A DNA stretch of 31,420 nucleotides from an uncultured Amaricoccus sp. (GTDB taxonomy: Bacteria; Pseudomonadota; Alphaproteobacteria; Rhodobacterales; Rhodobacteraceae): positions 1-31,420 of the forward strand of contig NZ_CALLYO010000534.1 in NCBI RefSeq assembly GCF_937858865.1. Reading direction: 5' to 3'. The position numbers and the translations under genes were made by a program. How positions within the stretch are numbered: position 1 is the stretch's first letter; the number at the start of each line of letters is the position of its first letter. This document shows positions 15,850-24,232 of this stretch, piece after piece. Below the pieces are notes generated by a model, which was not told the origin of the DNA, ran no database searches, and was given only the letters and a program-made list of their open reading frames with translations.

Positions 15850-17715
15850 TCAGCTCTCCATCGTCAACGTCTGGTAGATCGCGGGCAGCGCGCGCGGCAG
15901 GCGCGCCGGATAGGGCAGCAGCGTGAAGCCGCCGCGGCCGAAGATGCGCGCGAACCAGTCCTGCCCGTCGGCATCGACCACCACCCCGTGCACGGCGAGC
16001 CCGAGCGCCCGCGCCTCGCGCACCGCCATCCGGCTGTCCTCGATGCCGTGCACCCCCTCGTAGTGGTCGAGGTCGTTCGGCTTGCCGTCGGTCAGCACCA
16101 GCAGCAGCCGCCGCGCCGCCGTCTCCTTCGCCAGCATCGCCGTCGTGTGCCGGATCGCCGCCCCGAGCCGGGTGTAATGCCCGGGCTTCAGGCTCCCGAT
16201 CCGCGCCGTCACCACGGGCGACATCGGCTCGTCGAACCCCTTGGCGCGGGTCACGAACACCCGGTCCCGCCGCAGCGAGGAGAACCCCCAGAGCCCGAGC
16301 CGGTCGCCCGCGCTGTCGATCCCGGCGGCGAGCGCGGCCAGCGCCTCGCGCGCGGTGTCGATCACGCTCGTCTCGCCCACCGCCGCCTCGGTCGAGCGCG
16401 AGCAGTCCATCAGGATCGCGACCGAGAGATCGCGCGCCACCGCCCGCGAATCCTGCCAGACCCGGTCGCTGCCGTTGTGCCCGGAGCGGAGATCCACCTC
16501 CGAGGCCACCGCCGCGTCGAGGTCGAGATCGCTCCCGTCCACCTGCCGCGACAGCATCACCCGCCGCGGATGCAGCGGCGCGAACTGCCGCCGCACGCGG
16601 GCGACCAGCCGGTGATCCGGCACGAAGTCCCCGCCCTCGCCCGCCTCCACCTCCAGCACGCGGCAATGGTCGGGCATGTGCGCCCGCGCGCGATGGTGCC
16701 ATTCGGGATAGGTGAAACGGTCCGCCAGCCGCTCGTGCGCGGCATCCTGCGGCGAGAGGTCGAGCGACACCCGCAGCCGCGTCGCCGCACGGCGGAAATG
16801 CTCGGAGAGCGTCAGATGGTCCTGGTCGTCCACCGCCTTCTGCGCGTTCTCCTGGTCGTCGTCGTCGGTCATCCGGTTGATGTTGAGGCTCTCCGCCCAG
16901 GACATGATCGCCTCGAAGCGGTGAATGATGAAGCTGTCCCGGCGGTTGGCCTGGTCGCGCTCCTCGCGCTTCGCCGTCTTGCGGGTCTGCATGGCGAGCG
17001 CCGGCGCGCGCCCCTCCTCGCCGTCCGGCGCCGCCCCGCGCCCCTCCCCCGCCGGCACCAGCCGCAGCAGGATCGGCACCGGCGCGACGCCGCGATACCC
17101 GCGCGGCGCCCGCGCCGCCGGAGGCTCCCCGGCCGGCGCATCCCCGAGCAGCGCCCGCACCCGCGCCTCCACCGCCGCCTCGTGCCGCGGCAGCAGCACC
17201 CGCCCCCGCTCCGCCAGCAGCTGCCGGCACATCGCCGCATGCGCCGCGACGAGCCCCGGGCAGGCCGCCAGAACCTCCGCCCCCGCCACCCCGAGCGCCT
17301 CGAGACCGGCGAGGTCGGCGCGGCAGGGATCGCCCTCCGGACCGGGGATCACCACCCGCGCCGCCAGCCCGGCCAGCCAGAGATAGGCGGCCCGGTTGAG
17401 CGCCCGCGCCGGGAAGGCGTCGATCACCGGCGGCAGCCGCAGCCGCTCGCCGCTGAAGTCGGCGACATGCACCACCTCGTGCCGCACCCCGATCTCCAGC
17501 CCGCGGCGATGCCCCGCGACCGCCGCCGGCACCGGCACGATCTCCGCCTGCGGCGGCCCACCGAGCGCCCGGAACAGCATCGCGACGCTCGGCCGCATCG
17601 CCTCGAAGCTGACCGCCGCCTCGGCATGGCCCGCGGCCGCCCCGCGGCTCGCCCAGTCGTGCCAGAGGTTGCCGACCGTCTCCTCCGGCTCCATCAGGTC
17701 GAGCGGGCGGATCAT
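15850..17715 (-). CDS. norD: NorD, nitric oxide reductase activation protein
   Basis: NorD works with the AAA+ ATPase NorQ to mature or activate the cNOR complex, probably by insertion of the non-haem iron. The 621-residue product has a helical N-terminal part (LMEPEETVGNLWHDWASRGA), a basic linker around ALAMQTRKTAKREERDQANR, an acidic DDDDQENAQKAVDDQDHLTL region, and a C-terminal von Willebrand A domain with MIDAS motif DCSRS from residue 437 (VAILMDCSRSTEAAVGETS), LGLWGFSS, KPGHYTRLGAAIRH and LLLVLTDGKPND. Length and order agree with the family. ATG 17713-17715 is six bases after the norQ stop. Confidence 0.94.
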   Translation of the reverse strand: MIRPLDLMEPEETVGNLWHDWASRGAAAGHAEAAVSFEAMRPSVAMLFRALGGPPQAEIVPVPAAVAGHRRGLEIGVRHEVVHVADFSGERLRLPPVIDAFPARALNRAAYLWLAGLAARVVIPGPEGDPCRADLAGLEALGVAGAEVLAACPGLVAAHAAMCRQLLAERGRVLLPRHEAAVEARVRALLGDAPAGEPPAARAPRGYRGVAPVPILLRLVPAGEGRGAAPDGEEGRAPALAMQTRKTAKREERDQANRRDSFIIHRFEAIMSWAESLNINRMTDDDDQENAQKAVDDQDHLTLSEHFRRAATRLRVSLDLSPQDAAHERLADRFTYPEWHHRARAHMPDHCRVLEVEAGEGGDFVPDHRLVARVRRQFAPLHPRRVMLSRQVDGSDLDLDAAVASEVDLRSGHNGSDRVWQDSRAVARDLSVAILMDCSRSTEAAVGETSVIDTAREALAALAAGIDSAGDRLGLWGFSSLRRDRVFVTRAKGFDEPMSPVVTARIGSLKPGHYTRLGAAIRHTTAMLAKETAARRLLLVLTDGKPNDLDHYEGVHGIEDSRMAVREARALGLAVHGVVVDADGQDWFARIFGRGGFTLLPYPARLPRALPAIYQTLTMES

Positions 17716-17721
17716 CGGCGG

Positions 17722-18528
17722 CTACCCGTAGACCGAGGCCGCGAGGTCGCGCAGCGCCTGCTGCACCTCCGCCTCGTCGCTCAGCGGCTCGACGACCGCC
17801 GCCTGCAGCGCCCGGTCGACCGGCATGCCGCCCACGATCAGCGTCGCGGCATAGACGAGAAGCCGCGTCGACACCCCCTCCTCGAGGTCCATCCCCGAGA
17901 GCGAGCGGACATGCCCCGCCAGCCTGACCAGCGCCCCCGCCCGAACCGCGTCGAGCCCGCTCTCCGCCGCGACCACCGCCGTCTCCGTCGCCGGATCGGG
18001 GAAGTCGAAGCCGATGGCGACGAACCGCTGCCGCGTCGAGGGCTTCAGCTTCTTCAGGATGTTCTGGTACCCCGGGTTGTAGCTCGCGACCAGCATGAAG
18101 GAGGCCGGCGCCTCCAGCTCCTCTCCCGTCCGGTCGATCACCAGCCGCCGCCGGTCGTCGGTCAGCGGATGCAGCACCACCGTCACGTCCTTCCTCGCCT
18201 CCACCACCTCGTCGAGATAGCAGATCCCCCCCTGCCGCACGGCGCGGGTGAGCGGCCCGTCGGTCCAGACCGTCTCGCCCCCCTTGAGCAGGTAGCGCCC
18301 GATCAGGTCGGCCGCCGAGAGGTCGTCGTGGCAGGCGACGGTGAAGAGCGGCAGCCCGAGCCGCGCCGCCATATGCTCGACGAAGCGCGTCTTGCCGCAG
18401 CCGGTCGGCCCCTTGAGCAGCAGCGGCAGCCGGTTGGCGTGCGCCGCCTCGAAGACGGCGCACTCGTCGGCCACCGGGCGGTAGAAGGGCAGCGCCCGGA
18501 GACCGACCGACGCGTTCACCTCACTCAC
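17722..18528 (-). CDS. norQ: NorQ, MoxR-type AAA+ ATPase
   Basis: NorQ is the cytoplasmic ATPase partner of NorD in nitric oxide reductase activation. The 268-residue product has Walker A GPTGCGKT at residues 40-47, Walker B in GICYLDEVVE near 101-110, the sensor-1 block SFMLVASYNPGYQN, and the MoxR-type arginine region RQRFVAIGFDFPDP. The start is GTG at 18526-18528, overlapping the norB stop by eight bases; no ATG lies nearby in frame, and the GTG fits the conserved N-terminus. Confidence 0.95.
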   Translation of the reverse strand: MSEVNASVGLRALPFYRPVADECAVFEAAHANRLPLLLKGPTGCGKTRFVEHMAARLGLPLFTVACHDDLSAADLIGRYLLKGGETVWTDGPLTRAVRQGGICYLDEVVEARKDVTVVLHPLTDDRRRLVIDRTGEELEAPASFMLVASYNPGYQNILKKLKPSTRQRFVAIGFDFPDPATETAVVAAESGLDAVRAGALVRLAGHVRSLSGMDLEEGVSTRLLVYAATLIVGGMPVDRALQAAVVEPLSDEAEVQQALRDLAASVYG

Positions 18529-19864
18529 CCGGCACCTGCACCGGCCCCGGGGTGATGATCTCCCGGCGCACGATGAACTCGGTGTAGATGAAGAGCAGCG
18601 CCCCGACCCCGACGGCGGCCCCGGCCCCGAAGCGCATCACGTAGAAGAGCGCCAGCTGGTCCTGCACCTCCATGTAGAACATCCCCATCACCCGCTGCAG
18701 GTGCGTCTGCACCACGCCGGCGAAGGTGAGCGTGAAGGTCATGAAGGCCATGCCGCTCGTCATCAGCCAGAAGGAGGCCATGTTGAGCACCTGGTTGTAG
18801 GGCTCGCGGCCCTTCAGCACCGGCATGGCGTAGGTGATCATGGCGAGGTTCAGCATCACGTAGGCGCCGTAGAAGGCGAGATGCCCGTGCGCCGCCGTCA
18901 CCTGCGTGCCGTGGCTGTAGAAGTTGACCCCGTGCAGCGTGTGCAGGAACCCCCAGACGCCCGCCCCGAAGAAGGCGACCACCGAGCAGCCGAGCGACCA
19001 GAGCAGCGCCGCCTTGTTCGGATGGTTGCGCTTGCCCTTCCAGACCATGATGAAGGCGAAGCTCATCATCGCGAAGAAGGGCGCCGCCTCGAAGATCGAG
19101 AAGATCGAGCCGGTCCACTGCCAGTAGCTCGGCGTGCCGATCCAGAAGTAGTGGTGCCCGGTGCCGAGGATGCCGGAGAAGAGCGCGCAGGAGACGATGA
19201 CGTAGAGCCACTTCTCCACCACCTCGCGGTCGACCCCGGTCAGCTTCAGCATCAGGAACCCGAGGATCGCCGCCATCACCAGCTCCCAGGTCGCCTCGAC
19301 CCAGAGGTGCACGACGAACCACCAGTACATCTTGTCGAGCGCGAGGTTGTGCGGGTTGATGAAGGCGAAGATCCACAGCAGCGACAGCAGCCACAGCCCG
19401 AGCAGCAGGATGTTGGTGATCGCCGTCTTGCGCCCGCCGAGCGAGGTCAGCGTGACGTTCGCGAGGAAGATCAGCGCCGCGACCAGGATGCCGAACTTCA
19501 CCCAGAGCGGCTGCTCGAGGAACTCGCGGCCGCCGTGGATGCCGATCAGGTAGCTCCCCACCGCCCCGAGCGTGCCGACGACGAGGATGGCGAGCTGCAG
19601 GTAGGCGAGCTTCACCGAGAAGAGCTCGCGCTCCGCCTCCTCCGGCAGCAGGTAGTAGGTGCCGCCGAAGAAGCCGAGCAGCAGCCAGACGATCAGCGCA
19701 TTGGTGTGGATCATGCGCACGATGTTGAAGGGAAGGGCCTCCGAGAGCGTGTTGGGGGAGATATAGATCCACCCCGCCAGCAGCCCGGCCAGGACCTGGA
19801 TCGCAAAGAGCGCCATCGCCACCGTGAAGTAGGCGAGCGCAACCTTCTGGGACTGGTACTTCAT
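18521..19864 (-). CDS. norB: Nitric oxide reductase subunit B (cNOR cytochrome b)
   Basis: This is the catalytic subunit in the inner membrane, reducing two NO to N2O at a haem b3/Fe_B site. The 447-residue product has about twelve membrane helices in the haem-copper oxidase fold. Visible key parts are MIHTNALIVWLLLGFFGGTYYLLPEEAERE (first haem ligand, split here over helices), VVHLWVEATWELVMAAILG (conserved glutamates), SGILGTGHHYFWIGTP (histidines of the active site) and AAHGHLAFYGAYVMLNLAMI (haem-ligating His). The length is typical of short-chain cNOR, not quinol-type qNOR. ATG 19862-19864 has GAAGAGAGAG upstream, and the gap from norC is 12 bases. Confidence 0.97.
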   Translation of the reverse strand: MKYQSQKVALAYFTVAMALFAIQVLAGLLAGWIYISPNTLSEALPFNIVRMIHTNALIVWLLLGFFGGTYYLLPEEAERELFSVKLAYLQLAILVVGTLGAVGSYLIGIHGGREFLEQPLWVKFGILVAALIFLANVTLTSLGGRKTAITNILLLGLWLLSLLWIFAFINPHNLALDKMYWWFVVHLWVEATWELVMAAILGFLMLKLTGVDREVVEKWLYVIVSCALFSGILGTGHHYFWIGTPSYWQWTGSIFSIFEAAPFFAMMSFAFIMVWKGKRNHPNKAALLWSLGCSVVAFFGAGVWGFLHTLHGVNFYSHGTQVTAAHGHLAFYGAYVMLNLAMITYAMPVLKGREPYNQVLNMASFWLMTSGMAFMTFTLTFAGVVQTHLQRVMGMFYMEVQDQLALFYVMRFGAGAAVGVGALLFIYTEFIVRREIITPGPVQVPGE

Positions 19865-19876
19865 CTCTCTCTTCCC

Positions 19877-20329
19877 TCAGCCGGCGTCGTTCGGCGGCCA
19901 GTTCTGCGTGTCGTTGTGGTCGGCCCAGCGCAGGAACTCCGAGAGGCCACGGATCTCCTCGTCGGTGAGCGCGAAGAACGGCATCTGCCGCCGCCCCTCG
20001 ACCCCCGACGGCTGCGCCTCGAGCCAGGACTTCATGATCTCGAAGGCGGTGTCGGGATCGTCGTAGACCCCCCAGCGCGTGGTCACGTTGCCGAGCTCGG
20101 GCGCGAAATAGGCCCCCTCCCCGTGCAGCGTGTGGCAGTTGATGCAGCTGTGCCGCTCCCAGACCTGCTTGCCGAGCACCACCTCCTCGGTGAGCGGCAG
20201 CGCCGCGGTCGACTTGGTCACGATATAATGGTGGCTGTGCCAGACCATCAGCACGAAGACCGCCGTGAAGAACAGCGAACCGCCGTAGAAGACGTTTCGC
20301 GCCCTCGCCTTGGTGAGGATTTCTGACAT
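19877..20329 (-). CDS. norC: Nitric oxide reductase subunit C (membrane-anchored cytochrome c)
   Basis: NorC receives electrons from periplasmic carriers such as pseudoazurin or cytochrome c and passes them to NorB. The 150-residue product has one N-terminal membrane anchor (VFYGGSLFFTAVFVLMVW), the haem c motif CINCH at 62-66, HGEGAYFAPELGNV, and the distal Met116 in RRQMPFF, as usual for NorC. It is the first gene of the leftward nor operon. ATG 20327-20329 lies 62 bases from the centre of an NNR-type dyad at 20385-20398. Confidence 0.97.
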   Translation of the reverse strand: MSEILTKARARNVFYGGSLFFTAVFVLMVWHSHHYIVTKSTAALPLTEEVVLGKQVWERHSCINCHTLHGEGAYFAPELGNVTTRWGVYDDPDTAFEIMKSWLEAQPSGVEGRRQMPFFALTDEEIRGLSEFLRWADHNDTQNWPPNDAG

Positions 20330-20384
20330 CGCATCCCTCGGTTTTGCCTGTGCCGCAGGCCTAGACTAGCGCCACGCGATCACG

Positions 20385-20398
20385 TTGTCGAAGCGCAA
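20385..20398. promoter_or_regulatory. NNR/DNR-type Crp/Fnr site between norC and the DUF1858 gene
   Basis: TTGTC-GAAG-CGCAA has one perfect half-site and one weaker one. Its centre lies 62.5 bases from the norC start and 61.5 from the start of the rightward gene, so one site could serve both promoters. Confidence 0.65.
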
Positions 20399-20452
20399 AG
20401 AGCGGGCAGAAGGAGCGCGGCAGGGTAGCCGGGAGGCCACGGGAAGGCACGC

Positions 20453-20713
20453 ATGACGCCCGACATCAAGCCCGACATCGACGATCCGGATCTGGTGCTC
20501 GCCGAGCTGTTCCGGGCGTGGCCGGCGGCCGCGCGGGTCTTCCTCGCCCACCATACCGCCTGCGTCGGCTGCCCGATCGCGCCCTTCCACACGGTGAGCG
20601 ACACCGTCTTCCACTACGGCCTCGACGAGGCAGCCTTCCGCGCGGCGCTGCGCGACGCTATCCGGCCGCGGCGCCGCTCAGCACCACGAGGCGATGCGGT
20701 GCCGTCACGGTGA
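20453..20713 (+). CDS. DUF1858 / hybrid-cluster-protein-associated redox disulfide domain protein
   Basis: The 86-residue protein has the DUF1858 core: DPDLVLAELFRAWPAAARVF, then ACVGCPIAPFHTVSDTVFHY with the CxxC pair CVGC, then GLDEAAFRAALRDAI. The paired cysteines are the proposed redox-active disulfide of this family, which often accompanies hybrid cluster protein, NO detoxification and anaerobic metabolism genes; the precise role is unknown. The Arg-rich tail after residue 70 is outside the domain and overlaps the 3' end of the convergent regulator gene by 56 bases, so its natural end may be less conserved. ATG 20453 is preceded by GGGAAGG at good spacing. It is divergent from norC with a shared NNR-type box. 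Confidence 0.85.
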   Translation: MTPDIKPDIDDPDLVLAELFRAWPAAARVFLAHHTACVGCPIAPFHTVSDTVFHYGLDEAAFRAALRDAIRPRRRSAPRGDAVPSR

Positions 20714-21356
20714 TATGGCGGCGGACGCTCTTCACCACCCCGTCCCGCTCCCAGGCCGACAGCAGGCGACTCACCGTGTGAAGCGTCGTGCCGGTCATCT
20801 CGGCGATGTCGGCGCGGGTGACCGGAAAGCCGATCTCGATCCCCTCCGGCCCCTTGCGCCCCGACTGGTTGACCATGCGCAGCAGCGCCGCCGCGACCCG
20901 CTGCTCCACCGCCTGCGTGGCGATCTCGGCCAGGCGCACCTGCACCTCGTCGAGACGCGCGCCGAGCGTGCGGTAGGTCTCGCTGGCGAAGCCCTCGTAC
21001 TTCGCGGCGAAATCCTCCCAGTGGCGCACCGGCCAGCCGAGCGCGAGCGATTCCGAGGCGCAGACCGCCGTCGCCGGATAGGTCTTGCGCCCGATCGCCG
21101 GCGCGATGCCGAAGAGCTGCCCGGGCGGGATGTGCAGCGCGATCACCTGCTCGCCGGCCGGCGTCGTGCGCACCACGCGGATGAAGCCGTCGAGCAGCAG
21201 GTAGAAGCGTTCCGCCGGCTCGCCCTCGCGAAAGACCGCCGAGCCTTCCGGGAACCGCTTCGGCGCCGCGCGGTCGAGGATCTCGCGAATCTGCTGCCGC
21301 GAGAGGCGCGAGAAGGGCGGCAGGCCGGTCAGCAGGCTTTCGTCGAGCTTGGGCAC
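20658..21356 (-). CDS. nnrR: Crp/Fnr family regulator of NNR/DNR type (NO-responsive activator)
   Basis: The 232-residue protein has an N-terminal cyclic-nucleotide-binding-like domain (AVFREGEPAERFYLLLDGFI, then IPPGQLFG), a long dimer helix around 120-160, and a C-terminal winged helix with VTRADIAEMTGTTLHTVSRL (recognition helix about 190-200, SR at 196-197). It has no N-terminal cysteine cluster of the FNR kind, so it is unlikely to sense oxygen through an iron-sulfur cluster. Placement among nor, nos and nnrS, together with nearby TTGCG-N4-CGCAA dyads, makes it an NnrR/DNR-type activator, thought to sense NO by haem. The subfamily name is inferred. A dyad at 21371-21384 lies immediately upstream of its start. 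Confidence 0.85.
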   Translation of the reverse strand: MPKLDESLLTGLPPFSRLSRQQIREILDRAAPKRFPEGSAVFREGEPAERFYLLLDGFIRVVRTTPAGEQVIALHIPPGQLFGIAPAIGRKTYPATAVCASESLALGWPVRHWEDFAAKYEGFASETYRTLGARLDEVQVRLAEIATQAVEQRVAAALLRMVNQSGRKGPEGIEIGFPVTRADIAEMTGTTLHTVSRLLSAWERDGVVKSVRRHITVTAPHRLVVLSGAAAG

Positions 21357-21370
21357 GAGGCATTCCGATG

Positions 21371-21384
21371 TTGCAGTTGCGCAA
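21371..21384. promoter_or_regulatory. NNR/DNR-type Crp/Fnr site between the regulator gene and nnrS
   Basis: TTGCA-GTTG-CGCAA is a good match to the NNR consensus. For nnrS it is centred 97 bases upstream of the ATG, with a -10-like TATCCT or CTATCG near 21403-21412. For the regulator it is only about 21 bases before the start codon, a position more fit for blocking than for activation. A perfect 12-bp palindrome CTATCGCGATAG follows at 21407-21418. Confidence 0.7.
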
Positions 21385-21474
21385 GGAACGTCGGACCCTA
21401 CCTATCCTATCGCGATAGCCAACGGAACAGCACGCGGCGGGATCGTGATTCCCGCCGCACCGAGGACGACCCTG

Positions 21475-22674
21475 ATGGCGAGGCATGCCCCCTACCACGG
21501 CCCGATACTCTTCAGCTACGGCTTCCGGCCGTTCTTCCTCGGGGCGACCCTCCTCGCCCTCGGCGTCATTCCGGTCTGGCTCGCCGTCTGGCAGGGGGCG
21601 GTCACCCTCGCCGGCCCCTTCGCGCCGGTCGACTGGCACGTGCACGAGATGCTCTTCGGCTATGCCGCCGCCGTCATCGCCGGCTTCCTCTTCACCGCGA
21701 TCCCGAACTGGACCGGCCGCATGCCGACCCGCGGCTGGCCGCTGATGATGCTGGCCGCCCTCTGGCTCCTCGGCCGCCTGGCGGTCGCGGGCCTGCTCGC
21801 CCTCCCCCCCGTCGGGGTGATGGCGCTCGACGGCGCCTTCCTGCTCGCCATCGCCGGCATGGCCGGGGTCGAGATCGTCGCCGGCCGCAACTGGCGCAAC
21901 CTCATGGTGCTCGCCCCGGTGACGCTGCTCTTCGCCGCCAACCTCACCTTCCATCTCGAGGCGATGCTGACCGGCACGGCCGACGTCGCGCGGCGGCTCG
22001 CCGTCGCCGTGGTGATCTTCCTCATCACGCTGATCGGCGGGCGCATCATCCCGAGCTTCACCCGCAACTGGCTGGTGCAGCACGGCGCCCGCCGCCTGCC
22101 GGTCCCCTTCGGCCGCTACGACAACCTCTGCCTCGCCGCCGGCGCGCTCGCGCTCGTCGCCTGGACCGCCCGCCCCGAGGGCTGGCCGACCGCGCTCCTC
22201 CTCGCCCTCGCCGGCCTCCTCCACCTCGCCCGCCTCGCCCGCTGGCGCGGCGAGGCCACCTGGCCCTCACCGCTCCTGCTCATGCTGCACCTCGCCTATC
22301 TCTTCGTCCCGCTCGGCCTGCTCGCCACCGCCGGCGCCGCCCTCGGCCTCCTGCCGGCCGCCGCCGGGCTCCACCTCCTCGGCATCGGCGCGATCGGCGG
22401 CATGACCGTCGCGGTGATGATGCGCGCGACCCGCGGCCACACCGGGCGCAGCCTGGTCGCCGGCCCCTGGCTCACCGCCGCCTTCGCGCTCGTCGCCCTG
22501 GCCGCGCTGGTCCGCGCGGCATCGGCCGGCGTCGACGGCATCACCGTCTCGGCCGCCCTCTGGACCGCCGGCTACGGCATCCTCGCCGCCAACCTCGCCC
22601 CCTGGCTGGTGCGGCCGAACCCCGCGCGCCGGACCCCGAGCCGCCCGGCCGCCCCCGCCACGCCCCACCCCTGA
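21475..22674 (+). CDS. nnrS: NnrS family haem-copper membrane protein
   Basis: NnrS is a polytopic inner-membrane protein reported to bind haem and copper and to ease NO or nitrosative stress in denitrifiers and pathogens. The 399-residue product starts [20 protein letters not shown] and has about twelve hydrophobic segments. Conserved blocks include [73 protein letters not shown] and TRGHTGR, containing the family histidines. ATG 21475 is chosen since the conserved N-terminus begins there and GAGGA lies upstream; the longer open frame starts inside the divergent regulator. It ends before the 22.7 kb convergent repeat. Confidence 0.93.
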   Translation: MARHAPYHGPILFSYGFRPFFLGATLLALGVIPVWLAVWQGAVTLAGPFAPVDWHVHEMLFGYAAAVIAGFLFTAIPNWTGRMPTRGWPLMMLAALWLLGRLAVAGLLALPPVGVMALDGAFLLAIAGMAGVEIVAGRNWRNLMVLAPVTLLFAANLTFHLEAMLTGTADVARRLAVAVVIFLITLIGGRIIPSFTRNWLVQHGARRLPVPFGRYDNLCLAAGALALVAWTARPEGWPTALLLALAGLLHLARLARWRGEATWPSPLLLMLHLAYLFVPLGLLATAGAALGLLPAAAGLHLLGIGAIGGMTVAVMMRATRGHTGRSLVAGPWLTAAFALVALAALVRAASAGVDGITVSAALWTAGYGILAANLAPWLVRPNPARRTPSRPAAPATPHP

Positions 22675-22699
22675 GCGTCGCCCCGCATGCCCGGGTCGC

Positions 22700-22711
22700 G
22701 TGCCCGGGCAC
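22700..22711. repeat. 12-bp palindrome GTGCCCGGGCAC, copy 1
   Basis: A perfect palindrome just left of the repeat at 22709. The identical 12-mer occurs at 26204-26215 in another convergent junction. Confidence 0.7.
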
Positions 22712-22799
22712 GTTAACGATGCTTGCGATCCGGTTAACGCCGGGAGGGGTTTTCCTGCAAAAACAACGCCATGCCCAAGTGGGCACGCGTGCCCACCCG
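22709..22799. repeat. Intergenic repeat copy 2, with 18-nt palindrome
   Basis: It lies at the convergent nnrS/purU junction and begins CACGTTAACGATGCTTGC, TCCGGTTAAC, then a variable middle, and ends in GTGGGCACGCGTGCCCAC (22779-22796, perfect palindrome) plus CCG. Against 2417-2507 the first 30 bases match at 25 positions and the last 21 at 19, at identical spacing, while the middle 40 match poorly. Confidence 0.8.
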
Positions 22800-22801
22800 G
22801 G

Positions 22802-23650
22802 CTATTTCGCGAAGACCACCGTCTTGTGGCCGTTGAGCAGCACCCGGTCCTGCAGGTGCCAGGCCACCGCCTGCGCCAGCACCCGCCGCTCGATGTCGCG
22901 CCCCTTGCGCACCAGGTCGTCCGGCGCGTCGGCATGGCTCACCTGCTCCACGTCCTGGGCGATGATCGGCCCCTCGTCGAGGTCGCCGGTCACATAGTGC
23001 GCCGTCGCCCCGATCATCTTCACCCCCCGCTCGTGCGCCTGGTGATAGGGCTTGGCGCCCTTGAACCCCGGCAGGAAGCTGTGGTGGATGTTGATGCACC
23101 GCCCCGACAGCCACCCCGACAGCCCGTCCGACAGCACCTGCATGTAGCGCGCCAGCACGACGAGCTCCGCCCCGCTCTCCTCGATCACCCGCCGCAGCTC
23201 CGCCTCCTGCGCCGCCTTGGTCTCGCGGGTGACCGGCAGGTGCCGGTAGGGCAGCTCGGCGAACTCGCTCCGCGCCAGCGTGGTGCGCGGATGGTTCGAC
23301 ACGATCCCGACCACCTCCATCGGCAGCTCGCCGATCCGCCAGCGGTAGAGCAGGTCGACCATGCAATGATCGAACATCGAGACCAGGATCAGCACCTTGC
23401 GCAGCCGGTCGGCCGGCCGCAGCGTCCAGTCCATCCCGAAGCGCGCCGCATCCGCGACGAACCCCTCCTCGAAGGCCGCCACCTCGCCCGCCATGCGGAA
23501 GGCCACCCGCATGAAGAACTTGCCGGTCATGCTGTCGTCGAACTGCGCCGCCTCGGTGATGTCGCCGCCGCCCGCGGCCAGCCGCGTCGCCACCGCCGCC
23601 ACGATGCCGGGCCGGTTGTCGCACCGCAGGGTCAGCACATGCTGGGTCAT
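22802..23650 (-). CDS. purU: Formyltetrahydrofolate deformylase (PurU)
   Basis: PurU hydrolyses 10-formyltetrahydrofolate to formate and tetrahydrofolate, balancing one-carbon pools. The 282-residue product has an N-terminal ACT domain ([20 protein letters not shown]) and the formyltransferase fold with [35 protein letters not shown], the catalytic [19 protein letters not shown] (Asn and His), [20 protein letters not shown] and VGQAVAWH-like [13 protein letters not shown]. It is full length. ATG 23648-23650. It is divergent from ndk over about 160 bases. Confidence 0.96.
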   Translation of the reverse strand: MTQHVLTLRCDNRPGIVAAVATRLAAGGGDITEAAQFDDSMTGKFFMRVAFRMAGEVAAFEEGFVADAARFGMDWTLRPADRLRKVLILVSMFDHCMVDLLYRWRIGELPMEVVGIVSNHPRTTLARSEFAELPYRHLPVTRETKAAQEAELRRVIEESGAELVVLARYMQVLSDGLSGWLSGRCINIHHSFLPGFKGAKPYHQAHERGVKMIGATAHYVTGDLDEGPIIAQDVEQVSHADAPDDLVRKGRDIERRVLAQAVAWHLQDRVLLNGHKTVVFAK

Positions 23651-23809
23651 TGCTCGCCTCGCCGAAAGCCGTCGCCGCCGCAGGTGCCCTCCTTACCAGC
23701 CATCTGCATGCCCGTCTGCGCCGCTTCGCGCGAAGCCTCCGACATTGGGCCTTTCGCGATGCGGGACGCCATGCTAACCGACCGGCCGGACAAGACGAGG
23801 GACCGACCG

Positions 23810-24232
23810 ATGGCCATTCAGCGCACCTTCTCGATCATCAAGCCGGACGCCACGCGCCGCAACCTGACCGGCGCGATCAACGCCAAGATCGAGGCCGCCG
23901 GCCTGCGCATCATCGCCCAGAAGCGCCTCCACCTGACGCTCGCCCAGGCGCAGACCTTCTACGGCGTGCACAAGGACCGCCCCTTCTTCGCCGAGCTGAC
24001 CGAGTTCATCTCCTCCGCCCCCATCGTCGCCCAGGTGCTCGAGGGCGAGGACGCCATCGCGCGGAACCGCGAGGTCATGGGCGCGACCAACCCCGCCGAG
24101 GCGGCCGAAGGCACCATCCGCAAGGAATTCGCCCTCTCGATCGGCGAGAACTCGGTGCACGGCTCGGACGGCCCCGAGACCGCCGCCACCGAGATCGCCT
24201 TCTTCTTCTCCGGCCTCGAACTCGTCGGCTGA
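23810..24232 (+). CDS. ndk: Nucleoside diphosphate kinase
   Basis: Ndk transfers the gamma phosphate between nucleoside triphosphates and diphosphates through a phosphohistidine. The 140-residue product begins [20 protein letters not shown], shows [38 protein letters not shown], and the active-site block [16 protein letters not shown] with the catalytic His. Length and motifs are normal. ATG 23810 fits the conserved N-terminus. The upstream interval 23651-23809, shared with purU, holds a perfect 14-bp palindrome GCTTCGCGCGAAGC at 23723-23736 of unknown role. The 255 bases after ndk (24233-24487) hold no gene I can support. Confidence 0.96.
   Translation: MAIQRTFSIIKPDATRRNLTGAINAKIEAAGLRIIAQKRLHLTLAQAQTFYGVHKDRPFFAELTEFISSAPIVAQVLEGEDAIARNREVMGATNPAEAAEGTIRKEFALSIGENSVHGSDGPETAATEIAFFFSGLELVG

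Noticed and set aside
15821-18463. 880-codon minus-strand open frame across norD and norQ
   Set aside because: It is a shifted reading of two well-supported genes, low in complexity and without family motifs.
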